From: an uncultured Desulfobacter sp.
Lineage (GTDB): Bacteria > Desulfobacterota > Desulfobacteria > Desulfobacterales > Desulfobacteraceae
DNA length: 58,316 nt
Assembly: GCF_963666695.1 (NCBI RefSeq)
Contig: NZ_OY762948.1
Coordinates: forward strand, 1 to 58,316
Direction of reading: 5' to 3'
Shown: positions 34,264 to 42,015 of the stretch, piece after piece
Layout of the letters: each line of letters opens with the position of its first letter
Numbering within the stretch: position 1 is the stretch's first letter
The notes under the pieces: model-generated
Told to the model about the DNA's origin: nothing
Seen by the model: only the letters and a program-made list of their open reading frames with translations
Database searches by the model: none
Position numbers and translations under genes: made by a program

Positions 34264-35202
34264 ATGGCGGAAAAACCCGCGATCAAGATCGGATATCTTA
34301 AAATCACTGATCATTTCATTCTCGGTGTAACAGATCGAAAATTACAACAAGGTATGGAAACTTTTCAACACTGCACCCTGGAACCTGTGGTTAAAAATGG
34401 GTGGAATGAAGTTGCTGATGCGCTTTCCGTAAAATCTTTGGACGGTGCACTGGTTTTGGCTCCAACAGCCATGGATCTTTTCAAATCCGGTGTTGATCTC
34501 AAACTGCTGTTGTTAGCCCATAAATCCGGCAGTGTTTTAGTTAAAAATACAAGAGCCAACATCAATTCGGTTGAAGATTTCGCGGGTAAGACCGTATTGA
34601 TTCCATATCAGCTCTCCATTCACAATATGCTGTTTCACAAGCTGTTATCCGAGAAAGGGTTAAAACCCGGACGTGCCACAGAAAAGGGAATTGATGTCAC
34701 CCTTGAGGTTGTTGCACCTTTCCAGATGCCCGAAGCCCTTGAGTATGACGAAGACGGCGAAATCGGCGGGTTTATCGTAGCCGAACCATTTGGCTCCCAG
34801 GTTATAGCCGCCGGGCATGGTGAAGAATTTGAACTGTCCAAAAATCTATGGCCCAAGCATCCGTGTTGCGTTTTTGTCATGCGTACCGAGGTTATTGAAA
34901 AGAATCCCGAAGCTGTTCAGGAGATTTGTACAAGTTTTGTCCGGTCCGGGCTTGCTATTGATGCCCAGCCTGAGCCGGCTTCAATCATTGGTGCTGACTT
35001 TTTCTCCCAAGATAAGGATATTATCCGACGGGTGCTTACAGAACCGCCTGACCGGATTCTGACAGGCGAACTTTATCCCCAAAAAGAAGATCTTGATATA
35101 ATTCAGAAATATATGATGGATAAAATGAATATTATGACCTCCCTTATTGATCTGGATGAATTTGTGGACACGCGTTTCGCCGACGCAGCAGGGGCAAAAT
35201 AA
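34264..35202 (+). CDS. NMT1/THI5-like (NrtA/SsuA-type) substrate-binding protein, apparently cytoplasmic
   Basis: This 312-residue type II periplasmic-binding-fold protein has IKIGYLKITDHFILGV at the start and typical lobes (LDGALVLAPTAMDLF, GGFIVAEPFGSQVIAAG, EVIEKNPEAVQEIC). These are the nitrate/sulfonate/thiamine-precursor binding type. It lacks a signal peptide or lipobox, and no ABC permease or ATPase is adjacent. It may therefore be a cytoplasmic ligand sensor, not a transporter part. The start at 34264 follows CCCGGAGGTGCCTGAA. It has its own promoter. Confidence 0.8.
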   Translation: MAEKPAIKIGYLKITDHFILGVTDRKLQQGMETFQHCTLEPVVKNGWNEVADALSVKSLDGALVLAPTAMDLFKSGVDLKLLLLAHKSGSVLVKNTRANINSVEDFAGKTVLIPYQLSIHNMLFHKLLSEKGLKPGRATEKGIDVTLEVVAPFQMPEALEYDEDGEIGGFIVAEPFGSQVIAAGHGEEFELSKNLWPKHPCCVFVMRTEVIEKNPEAVQEICTSFVRSGLAIDAQPEPASIIGADFFSQDKDIIRRVLTEPPDRILTGELYPQKEDLDIIQKYMMDKMNIMTSLIDLDEFVDTRFADAAGAK

Positions 35203-35207
35203 ATTTT

Positions 35208-36635
35208 TTAATTTGCAGAATCAATAAAGCCGTAAATTTTTTCTATAGCTTTTAATCCCCAGGCGGGTTTCCCGGACAAGGTGGCGACACCGTCGCGGTT
35301 GAGGCGATCCGTTGTCTGCTGAGCTGATAGTCCTTGTTCCTTTAATTCAATAATGATTTTCATGACGGCGGCCTTGTATTTTTTCATATCCTGACCCGGC
35401 GAAATATCCGGTTTTATTGATGGCGTTTCCTTCACTTGACTGTCCTCCCCAGGCGGAACTTGTCCCGACTTTTCTCCGGTGCCATCCACAAGCAGGGACA
35501 GATCATCCATAAGTTCCCGGGGCTGTGCCGCTTCTTCAATCAGGGCGGATAGGTCATCTAAATCGCCGTTACGTTCATCATTTACAGGCGCAATAAGCTT
35601 GGACAGATCATCCAAATCATCCAGATCTTCATGTAGATCATTTGGGACATCGGTATCCATGTCCACAAAGCTGAACAGATCATCAAGATCGTCTTCATTG
35701 ACATCTTCAATATCAGGGGGACTGGACGAAGATTGATCCGAATCAATCAGCTTGGACAAATCATCCATATCATCTGACAGATTGTTTATCTCAGGGGCTG
35801 ACTGCGTTTCTTCCGGCAGGCTTTCAAGGTCGCCAAGGTCGCTGTCCGGATCTGATACAGAGTCAATCAATGAGGAAAGGTCATCAATATCTTCAGGTGT
35901 CAGGGCTGTTTCATTGACCAGCAAAGACAGGTCATCCATGTTGGAAGAACCTAAATCGCCCATATCCTCGTGGCCCTGATCTTTGAATTGATCATCCATG
36001 GGTACAGGGTCTTCAAACAAATTTTCATTTTCATCAAAATTGGTATCCAAAGAGCTTTCGTCAATCTCGACTGATTCTTCAAGCGCCAGGGTTTCCACAG
36101 CACGTCCGGCAATTTCCATGGCCTGGGGCGCAGCGCTGTGCCGCTGGTTCATTTCTTGCATTGCCAGGGCGATGTTTGTCATTGCATCGGCTTTTTTCTC
36201 TTCAGCGGCAGCCCGTTTTTCCATTGCGTCGGCTTTTTTTTCTTCCACCCGGGCAAGTGCTTCCTGGGCTAAGGCAATACGGTCTTGTTTTTCTATAAAG
36301 ACCTGGAACATATCTTTTAATATAGATACAGATTCCATACCCACGGGAATTGTCCCTTGATTGCCGGCAGAATGTTGTACGCTTGCCGTGGCTTTAAGTA
36401 TTTCTGCTTCCTGTGCAAGAAAAGCCTCAACCTGCTCGGGCAGCATACCTGCATCCAGAAATTTTTTGATTTTTAAAAGGGTGGTAACCGCCTGTTCAGT
36501 GTAACATGTTTCGTCGTCGACAACTTGTGGGGCAAGCCAAAGGCCGAATCGATGTAAAATGAACTTTAAGGTGGCCTTGCCCAGATCCAGCTCATCTTTG
36601 AGAGCCTCAATGGTCAACAGCTTTGAACGGGTCAT
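35208..36635 (-). CDS. Acidic-repeat protein with MerR-like N-terminus
   Basis: The 475-residue protein has three parts. Residues 1-75 resemble a MerR-type winged helix (LTIEALKDELDLGKATLKFI). Residues 110-160 are a coiled coil with EEKKADAMEKRAAAEEKKAD. Residues 190-390 are very acidic and contain about eight copies of a short motif, (M/I/L)DDLS(x)L(I/V), six of them strict. The C-terminus has a helix-turn-helix-like recombinase-type segment (AQQTTDRLNRDGVATLSGKP). The repeats look like a string of binding peptides. The ATG at 36635 follows GAGGGAAATA. No known family recognised for the whole. Confidence 0.75.
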   Translation of the reverse strand: MTRSKLLTIEALKDELDLGKATLKFILHRFGLWLAPQVVDDETCYTEQAVTTLLKIKKFLDAGMLPEQVEAFLAQEAEILKATASVQHSAGNQGTIPVGMESVSILKDMFQVFIEKQDRIALAQEALARVEEKKADAMEKRAAAEEKKADAMTNIALAMQEMNQRHSAAPQAMEIAGRAVETLALEESVEIDESSLDTNFDENENLFEDPVPMDDQFKDQGHEDMGDLGSSNMDDLSLLVNETALTPEDIDDLSSLIDSVSDPDSDLGDLESLPEETQSAPEINNLSDDMDDLSKLIDSDQSSSSPPDIEDVNEDDLDDLFSFVDMDTDVPNDLHEDLDDLDDLSKLIAPVNDERNGDLDDLSALIEEAAQPRELMDDLSLLVDGTGEKSGQVPPGEDSQVKETPSIKPDISPGQDMKKYKAAVMKIIIELKEQGLSAQQTTDRLNRDGVATLSGKPAWGLKAIEKIYGFIDSAN

Positions 36636-36961
36636 TATTTCCCTCATTTGCGAAAGTTAATTGCAATTTTTTTTTATTGTTATCATAAAATCAGGGAGAC
36701 CAAAAGCGTTTATAACAAAGGCGATATGGGTACGATAATATTTGACACCTTTTTTTTCGCTTGATATATTTCTAAGTTAGTTCTGTTTTAAATTATTATG
36801 AAGCGCAAATTTTCAGTCTTGATAAAAACGCTTGCATTATATTGTCATTTTCCGGAACCCCAACGCGCTTTTAACCAATCAACCCGGAAAAGAAGAATTT
36901 AATTATATTCAAATCAAAGACTTGGCAGCACTTGCCGCCTTTGCTGCCCATGGAGGGTAAA
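36636..36961. other. Intergenic region upstream of the prkA operon
   Basis: AT-rich divergent intergenic region of about 325 bp between the acidic-repeat gene and prkA1. I see no RNA gene. GTTATCATAAAATC-type and ACGCTTGCATTATATTG segments could hold promoters, but none is convincing. GGAGGG before 36962 is the prkA1 ribosome site. Confidence 0.4.
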
Positions 36962-39025
36962 ATGGCCACTACAACAGATCCTAAGAGCTTTAACCATCAC
37001 GTCGAAGCCGTTAAAAAGGGGACCCGAAGATTTGAGGATGCATTCCAGGGGGTTTCCCGCATGATTCTGGACGCCGGTATCCGTAAGGTCACGGTCAAGG
37101 GAAAGACCACCTACCAGTTTGACCTGTTCAGCCAAGGCAAGAGGCATCTGGTGGGCATGTATGACGAAATCAATGCCTTTGTCTCTTTTGTCAAGGATGC
37201 CTCCGAGGGTGGGTCTTCCAGGGAAATGGCTTTTGTCCTGGTGGGCGAACCGGGAAATGGAAAAACTTTTTTCGTTGAATACTTGTGTGACCGGTACCGG
37301 GAGTTTTTATCTGTCCCAAATAATATGAAATATACGTTTCGATTCAAGAATCTTGACCGATTGGGCGGATATGGAAAGATCAATGTCATTGAATCCCAGA
37401 CCTATGAAGATCCCATGATTCTTGCTATGAGCTTTAGAGGGAATAAAGATGCCTCCATGAGTTATCTTTCCAAATCATTTAACTTCAAGGACAAGGAGAT
37501 CGAAAGCCTTTATGAACGATATCGTCCTTTAGGTGCTTGTTCGGCCTACATATGGAATCAGATTCGGGAATATTGTGATGATAACCCTGACCAAATGATG
37601 GAATTTATCGAAATTGCCCCGGTACCGTTGATAGAAAGTCTTGGTACGATTACCGGCAAATATCCGGCCAAAGATAAGATCACCTCTTCGGCCGTGGATC
37701 TTATGGGTGAAGAGTCCATCCAGCGCCTGCTGCATATTCCGGATTCCAACAACCCTTATCGGTTTGACCTGCGTCGGGGGGCTTTGGCCCGGGTGGCCGG
37801 CGGCGGCATCCATTTTGCCGACGAAATTTACAAAAACAAAAAGGATTTGGTGCAGGTGTATCTTGGTGTCATCCAGAACCGTGTGATTGAAATGGATGGT
37901 TTTAAATGGCCCATTGACACCCTGATCATCGCCACCTCAAATAACTCCGAGTTTAATTCCTTTTTAATGGAACGTGAAGAAGCGCCCATTGTTGACCGGT
38001 GCCGGATTTGCTATGTGGCCCATAATACGGATTATAAACTCCAGAAAATGTTGACCGAATATGCCATCGGTACTGATGTCAAGCGTTCCCTTGAGCATGA
38101 AGTACTTCACCAGGATCCAAATTTGAATCATGCGGCATCCGTTGCCGTGGTGCTGACCCGGTTACCCCGGTCCGACAAACTCACCCCGGTTGAAACCATG
38201 AAGCTTGCCGCAGGGGAAGTGGCCGGTGAAAAAAGCCTTAAAACCCTGGCCGAACTTATTGATCAGCTTAACCGGGATACGGATATAACCAAACGCTTCG
38301 GCCAGAAAGGCCTGGGGCAGAGAAACCTTGGCCGTGCCGTGCAGCTTTTGCTGGAATCTTCTGAAACCAATGACGGTAAGTGCATGTTTGCCTTAGATAT
38401 TTTTAACGCCCTGGAACGGGTGGTACTTGATTATGTCCATGAACCTGCCGACCGGTCCAAGTTCATGGAGGATATAAAAATTGCCAGGGGCCTTTACCGG
38501 GAACGCATCATGACAGAGATGTTTAACGCATATATGGACGAACCGCTGGCCATCAAAAAAGATGTACTCAACTATGTAAATATGATCATTGGTGTGGATG
38601 CCGAGCATTTAGGGCCTGATATGATGTGGAAGTACAAGGATCCCCAGACCGGTGAGCTTCGGGCCCTTAAAATTGATGAGCGCTATATTAAAAACGTTGA
38701 GGAACGCCTGGGTCTTAAAACCGAAGAACAGCGGGCTTCCTTTAGAAATTCCATTAGAAAGATATATGGCCAGAAACTGTCTGTGGATGCCAATTATGAT
38801 TTCATGGACAACCTGGAGCTGGTTAAAGCCATCACCGATGTTCGGCTTAAATCTGATATCGCCGGCGCCGGCTCTTTAATTGGAGCGCTGGCCAACCGGA
38901 CCAACGAAGAAAATCAAAAACTGTATGAGAGAATGATTTACACCATGGATAAGAAGCTTGGGTACTGCCCGACGTGTGCTCAAAAGACCATAGAGTACTT
39001 CTGCAGCCAGGAAGATGACAAGTAG
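36962..39025 (+). CDS. PrkA-family AAA+ serine protein kinase (first paralog)
   Basis: The 687-residue protein has a AAA+ core with Walker A VGEPGNGKTFF (about 94-104), the PrkA-type block FADEIYKNKKDLVQVYLGVI, then DTLIIATSNNSEFNSFL and EAPIVDRCRICYVAHNTDY. The C-terminal half corresponds to the PrkA kinase-like part and ends in a CPTC motif. PrkA/YeaG proteins act in stationary-phase and starvation stress. The start at 36962 follows GGAGGG. It leads a four-gene operon with a DUF444 protein, SpoVR and a second PrkA. Confidence 0.88.
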   Translation: MATTTDPKSFNHHVEAVKKGTRRFEDAFQGVSRMILDAGIRKVTVKGKTTYQFDLFSQGKRHLVGMYDEINAFVSFVKDASEGGSSREMAFVLVGEPGNGKTFFVEYLCDRYREFLSVPNNMKYTFRFKNLDRLGGYGKINVIESQTYEDPMILAMSFRGNKDASMSYLSKSFNFKDKEIESLYERYRPLGACSAYIWNQIREYCDDNPDQMMEFIEIAPVPLIESLGTITGKYPAKDKITSSAVDLMGEESIQRLLHIPDSNNPYRFDLRRGALARVAGGGIHFADEIYKNKKDLVQVYLGVIQNRVIEMDGFKWPIDTLIIATSNNSEFNSFLMEREEAPIVDRCRICYVAHNTDYKLQKMLTEYAIGTDVKRSLEHEVLHQDPNLNHAASVAVVLTRLPRSDKLTPVETMKLAAGEVAGEKSLKTLAELIDQLNRDTDITKRFGQKGLGQRNLGRAVQLLLESSETNDGKCMFALDIFNALERVVLDYVHEPADRSKFMEDIKIARGLYRERIMTEMFNAYMDEPLAIKKDVLNYVNMIIGVDAEHLGPDMMWKYKDPQTGELRALKIDERYIKNVEERLGLKTEEQRASFRNSIRKIYGQKLSVDANYDFMDNLELVKAITDVRLKSDIAGAGSLIGALANRTNEENQKLYERMIYTMDKKLGYCPTCAQKTIEYFCSQEDDK

Positions 39026-39144
39026 TGTTTGAACGACAAGTCACCCATCTGCGCCTTGCATCTGGGCAACGTTTCGTCCAAACACGGGGTTTCGGTTAGA
39101 TACTTGGTAACGCTCACACTGTATAAAAAACAAAGGGGAAGCAT
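39026..39144 (+). other. Intergenic hairpin between prkA1 and the DUF444 gene
   Basis: GTTTGAACGA (39028-39037) and TCGTCCAAAC can pair across about 45 bp. The hairpin could stabilise or attenuate the operon RNA. AAAGGGG precedes the next ATG. Confidence 0.4.
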
Positions 39145-40323
39145 ATGATAACCCTTGATGAATTATTGGAACGGGACCGCCAGCGGGAAGAGGATGGATT
39201 CAAGCGTAAAATCCGTATAGGCCGTATTGTCAAACCAGGTGCCGGGGGAAAGGAAAAAATTATTGTGGTTCCCACCACCGTGGAGGAGAAGTTTGTCCAC
39301 GAGGAACCTTCCTTTGATCCGGAAACCGGAGAGGCAGAACCTTCCAGCGGTACCGGAGAGGGAGAAGAGGGTGATATCATCGGCGAACAACCGGTGCGCC
39401 CGGAGGGGGGAGAGGGTGAGGGGGCAGGACAGGGTGCCGGAGAAGGAGAGGGCGAAGGCCAGGGGACCGAACATGAGTTCGAGTCCAGTGCCTACGAACT
39501 GGGCAAGGTACTTTCCCAGGACTTCCAGCTCCCCAACCTCCAGGACAAGGGCAAACGGCGGGTCTTATCACGCTATACCTATGATTTGACGGATAAAAAC
39601 CGGGGAATGGGCCAGATCCTGGATAAAAAAGCAACGTTAAAACAGATTGTCCAGACCAATATTGCCCTTGGTACCATTCCGGATGTCAGCGACATAGACC
39701 CGGGCCGGTTTATTGTATCCCCCCTGGATCTTGTCTACAGGATTCTGTCCAGGGAGAAAGAGTATGAATCCCAGGCCTTGGTTTTTTTTCTAAGAGATTA
39801 TTCCGGTTCCATGGGTGGTAAGGTGACCGAGGCGGTGGTTTCCCAGCATGTGATGCTCTATTCGTGGTTGTTGTATCAATATGAAAAACAGGTGGACACC
39901 CGTTTTATTCTCCATGACACCCAGGCAAAAGAAGTTGAGGATTTTTATAAATATTATTCATATAAGGTGGCCGGGGGAACCAAGGTGTATACCGCTTTTG
40001 AGCTGGTGAATCAAATCGTGGAGCGGGAGAGCCTGGATAGAGATTACAATATCTATGTTTTTCATGGAACCGATGGCGATGACTGGGACAGGGATGGCGT
40101 CAACACCCTAAAAGAAATAGAAAAAATGGTGCGCTATGCCGCCCGCATAGGCATCTCCATTGTAGAGCATTCCTATGTGGGAAAAGGGCAGACCGAAGTT
40201 GAAAAATACCTGAGAAAATCCGGACTACTTGAAAAATATAAGGACCATATCAAGCTGGATGTCATGCATGAAGATGTCGATGATACCAGAATTATTCAGG
40301 GGATTAAAAATCTGATTTCTTGA
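39145..40323 (+). CDS. DUF444/YeaH family protein (vWA-like)
   Basis: The 392-residue protein belongs to the YeaH family, which is regularly encoded with PrkA and SpoVR. It has a basic N-terminus, a flexible Gly/Glu-rich linker (about 70-112) and a von Willebrand A-like domain whose metal site begins LRDYSGSMGG (DxSxS). FHGTDGDDWDRDG and VEHSYVGKG follow. The family is a candidate substrate or partner of the PrkA kinase in starvation response. The linker is unusually repetitive at DNA level. Confidence 0.92.
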   Translation: MITLDELLERDRQREEDGFKRKIRIGRIVKPGAGGKEKIIVVPTTVEEKFVHEEPSFDPETGEAEPSSGTGEGEEGDIIGEQPVRPEGGEGEGAGQGAGEGEGEGQGTEHEFESSAYELGKVLSQDFQLPNLQDKGKRRVLSRYTYDLTDKNRGMGQILDKKATLKQIVQTNIALGTIPDVSDIDPGRFIVSPLDLVYRILSREKEYESQALVFFLRDYSGSMGGKVTEAVVSQHVMLYSWLLYQYEKQVDTRFILHDTQAKEVEDFYKYYSYKVAGGTKVYTAFELVNQIVERESLDRDYNIYVFHGTDGDDWDRDGVNTLKEIEKMVRYAARIGISIVEHSYVGKGQTEVEKYLRKSGLLEKYKDHIKLDVMHEDVDDTRIIQGIKNLIS

Positions 40324-40350
40324 TAAAAAAGAAAAGAAAGGCAGGGCCCA

Positions 40351-42015
40351 ATGGAACTTGTGAGCCAGCATGTAAAAAAAATTATGGAAGAGTGCAAGGT
40401 CAGAGCCAGGGATGAAGGCCTGAAGTTTGATGATGAAACCCTTGAATATATCGTCACCAACCGGGACATGATCGAACTGTCCCCCAAGCTGATGATTCCC
40501 ACCCTCTATGACTACTGGGTTCATGATGTCAGGGTGTTGTCAGGCAAGGGCATGTATGAAGCCTATCCTTCCAATCCTTTTGAAACTGTTATCAACACCC
40601 GGCCGGCCATTTCTTACTATAATGATAATAACCCGGATTGGCTCAATGTTATGATTTTTTATCATGTGTTGGCCCATATTGATTTTTTTCAGAACAATTT
40701 GTTTTATGTAAATACCTGGGACATTGACCTTACCGGTCAGGCTCTGGCAGATAAGCGTTTGATCGCCCAGCTTCGAAGCGAAAAGGGCAGGCGATGGGTG
40801 GACTATATAATTGAGTTTGCCAGGGGGATAGACAATCTGGTGGGCTATCATAAGGCGCTGGACAGTATGTTGAGGACCCGGAATCAGCCTGTGGTCAGGT
40901 TATCCAAACAGGATTACTATTTTGATATTTTTTTGCAGAAAATAAAACAGGTGTCCCACAATACGTACTTAAAAGAAATTGAAAGGTTCAATCAGTGTAA
41001 AAATAACATTGCCGAATTTTTTGAACCGGTTCATTCCCGGTACCCGGAATTTGAGCAGATGTATAAAAAAGAGAAAAAGAACAAAGAAAAGCCTGAGCTG
41101 GACATCATGGAATATATTGTCAGGCATTCGCCGTTTTTACGGGCCGAGGAAAATCAGTGGATGAAATCCGTGATCCAGATCGTGCGCGACACCTCATTGT
41201 ATTTTCAGCCCCAGATCCGTACAAAGATCATGAATGAAGGCTGGGCCAGTTACTGGCACGAATACTTGTTCATGAAGGATGAACGTATCCGCGGCCATGA
41301 AATAGATTACGCAAAGGTAAATGCCACGGTAACCTCACTACCCAAGATAGGCCTCAATCCCTATGCTTTAGGGCTGCGCCTGTTTGAACATATTGAAGAT
41401 ATGCAGAACAGGGGATGCTACTCGCTTGAGTATTTCCGTCTGAAAGATGAGAGAAACAGGCAACGTTTTGATAAAGGAGAGAAAAATGGCCATGATTATA
41501 TCTTTAAAGTCAGGGAGAATATGAATGATTTCACCTTTATCAACACGTTTGTGGACCAGGAATTTATAGACCATTACAAGCTGTTTGTCACAGGCAAGCG
41601 ATTCAACAGGGAACGCATGACCTGGCAGTACTATATTAAATCCAAGAAAGCCGAGGATTATAAAAATATGGTTATCGACACCCTGTATCACCCACCAATG
41701 ATATATGTGGATGAGGAAAAAACCCAGGGCGGTATACTTTACCTTGTCCATGAATTTGAAAACAAGCCCCTTAAAGCAGATTTTATTGAAAATACCATGA
41801 TCGGTATTGAATTCTTATGGGGAGGACCTGTGTATCTTGAAACCAGTATTCCTGCTGGAAAAGAACAGAAACCGGCTCCTCCTGTTCATTTCCTGGATCC
41901 ATCTGCAGGAGGTGCTGGAACAAAGGCAAAACCGGTCAAACGTGAAACAATTAAGTGGCAAAGGGTATGTTATATAATGGATAAACGGAAGTTAAACAGA
42001 CGGGAGGTGGCATGA
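40351..42015 (+). CDS. SpoVR family protein
   Basis: The 554-residue protein is a SpoVR/YcgB homologue: YPSNPFETVINTRPAISYY-type N-terminal region, NNPDWLNVMIFYHVLAHIDFF, the conserved MNEGWASYWHEYLF, and a C-terminal region with YVDEEKTQGGILYLVHEFE. In Bacillus SpoVR affects the spore cortex. In enterobacteria the homologue forms part of the PrkA stress cluster. The sequence is complete. It overlaps the next gene by 4 bases and follows the DUF444 gene by 27 bp. Confidence 0.95.
   Translation: MELVSQHVKKIMEECKVRARDEGLKFDDETLEYIVTNRDMIELSPKLMIPTLYDYWVHDVRVLSGKGMYEAYPSNPFETVINTRPAISYYNDNNPDWLNVMIFYHVLAHIDFFQNNLFYVNTWDIDLTGQALADKRLIAQLRSEKGRRWVDYIIEFARGIDNLVGYHKALDSMLRTRNQPVVRLSKQDYYFDIFLQKIKQVSHNTYLKEIERFNQCKNNIAEFFEPVHSRYPEFEQMYKKEKKNKEKPELDIMEYIVRHSPFLRAEENQWMKSVIQIVRDTSLYFQPQIRTKIMNEGWASYWHEYLFMKDERIRGHEIDYAKVNATVTSLPKIGLNPYALGLRLFEHIEDMQNRGCYSLEYFRLKDERNRQRFDKGEKNGHDYIFKVRENMNDFTFINTFVDQEFIDHYKLFVTGKRFNRERMTWQYYIKSKKAEDYKNMVIDTLYHPPMIYVDEEKTQGGILYLVHEFENKPLKADFIENTMIGIEFLWGGPVYLETSIPAGKEQKPAPPVHFLDPSAGGAGTKAKPVKRETIKWQRVCYIMDKRKLNRREVA

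Noticed and set aside
35479..36360. Serine-rich plus-strand frames
   Set aside because: They are shadows of the acidic DDLS repeats on the other strand.
36914..36961. Sigma-54 promoter before prkA1 (TTGGCAGCACTTGCC)
   Set aside because: GG and GC are only 8 bp apart, not 10.
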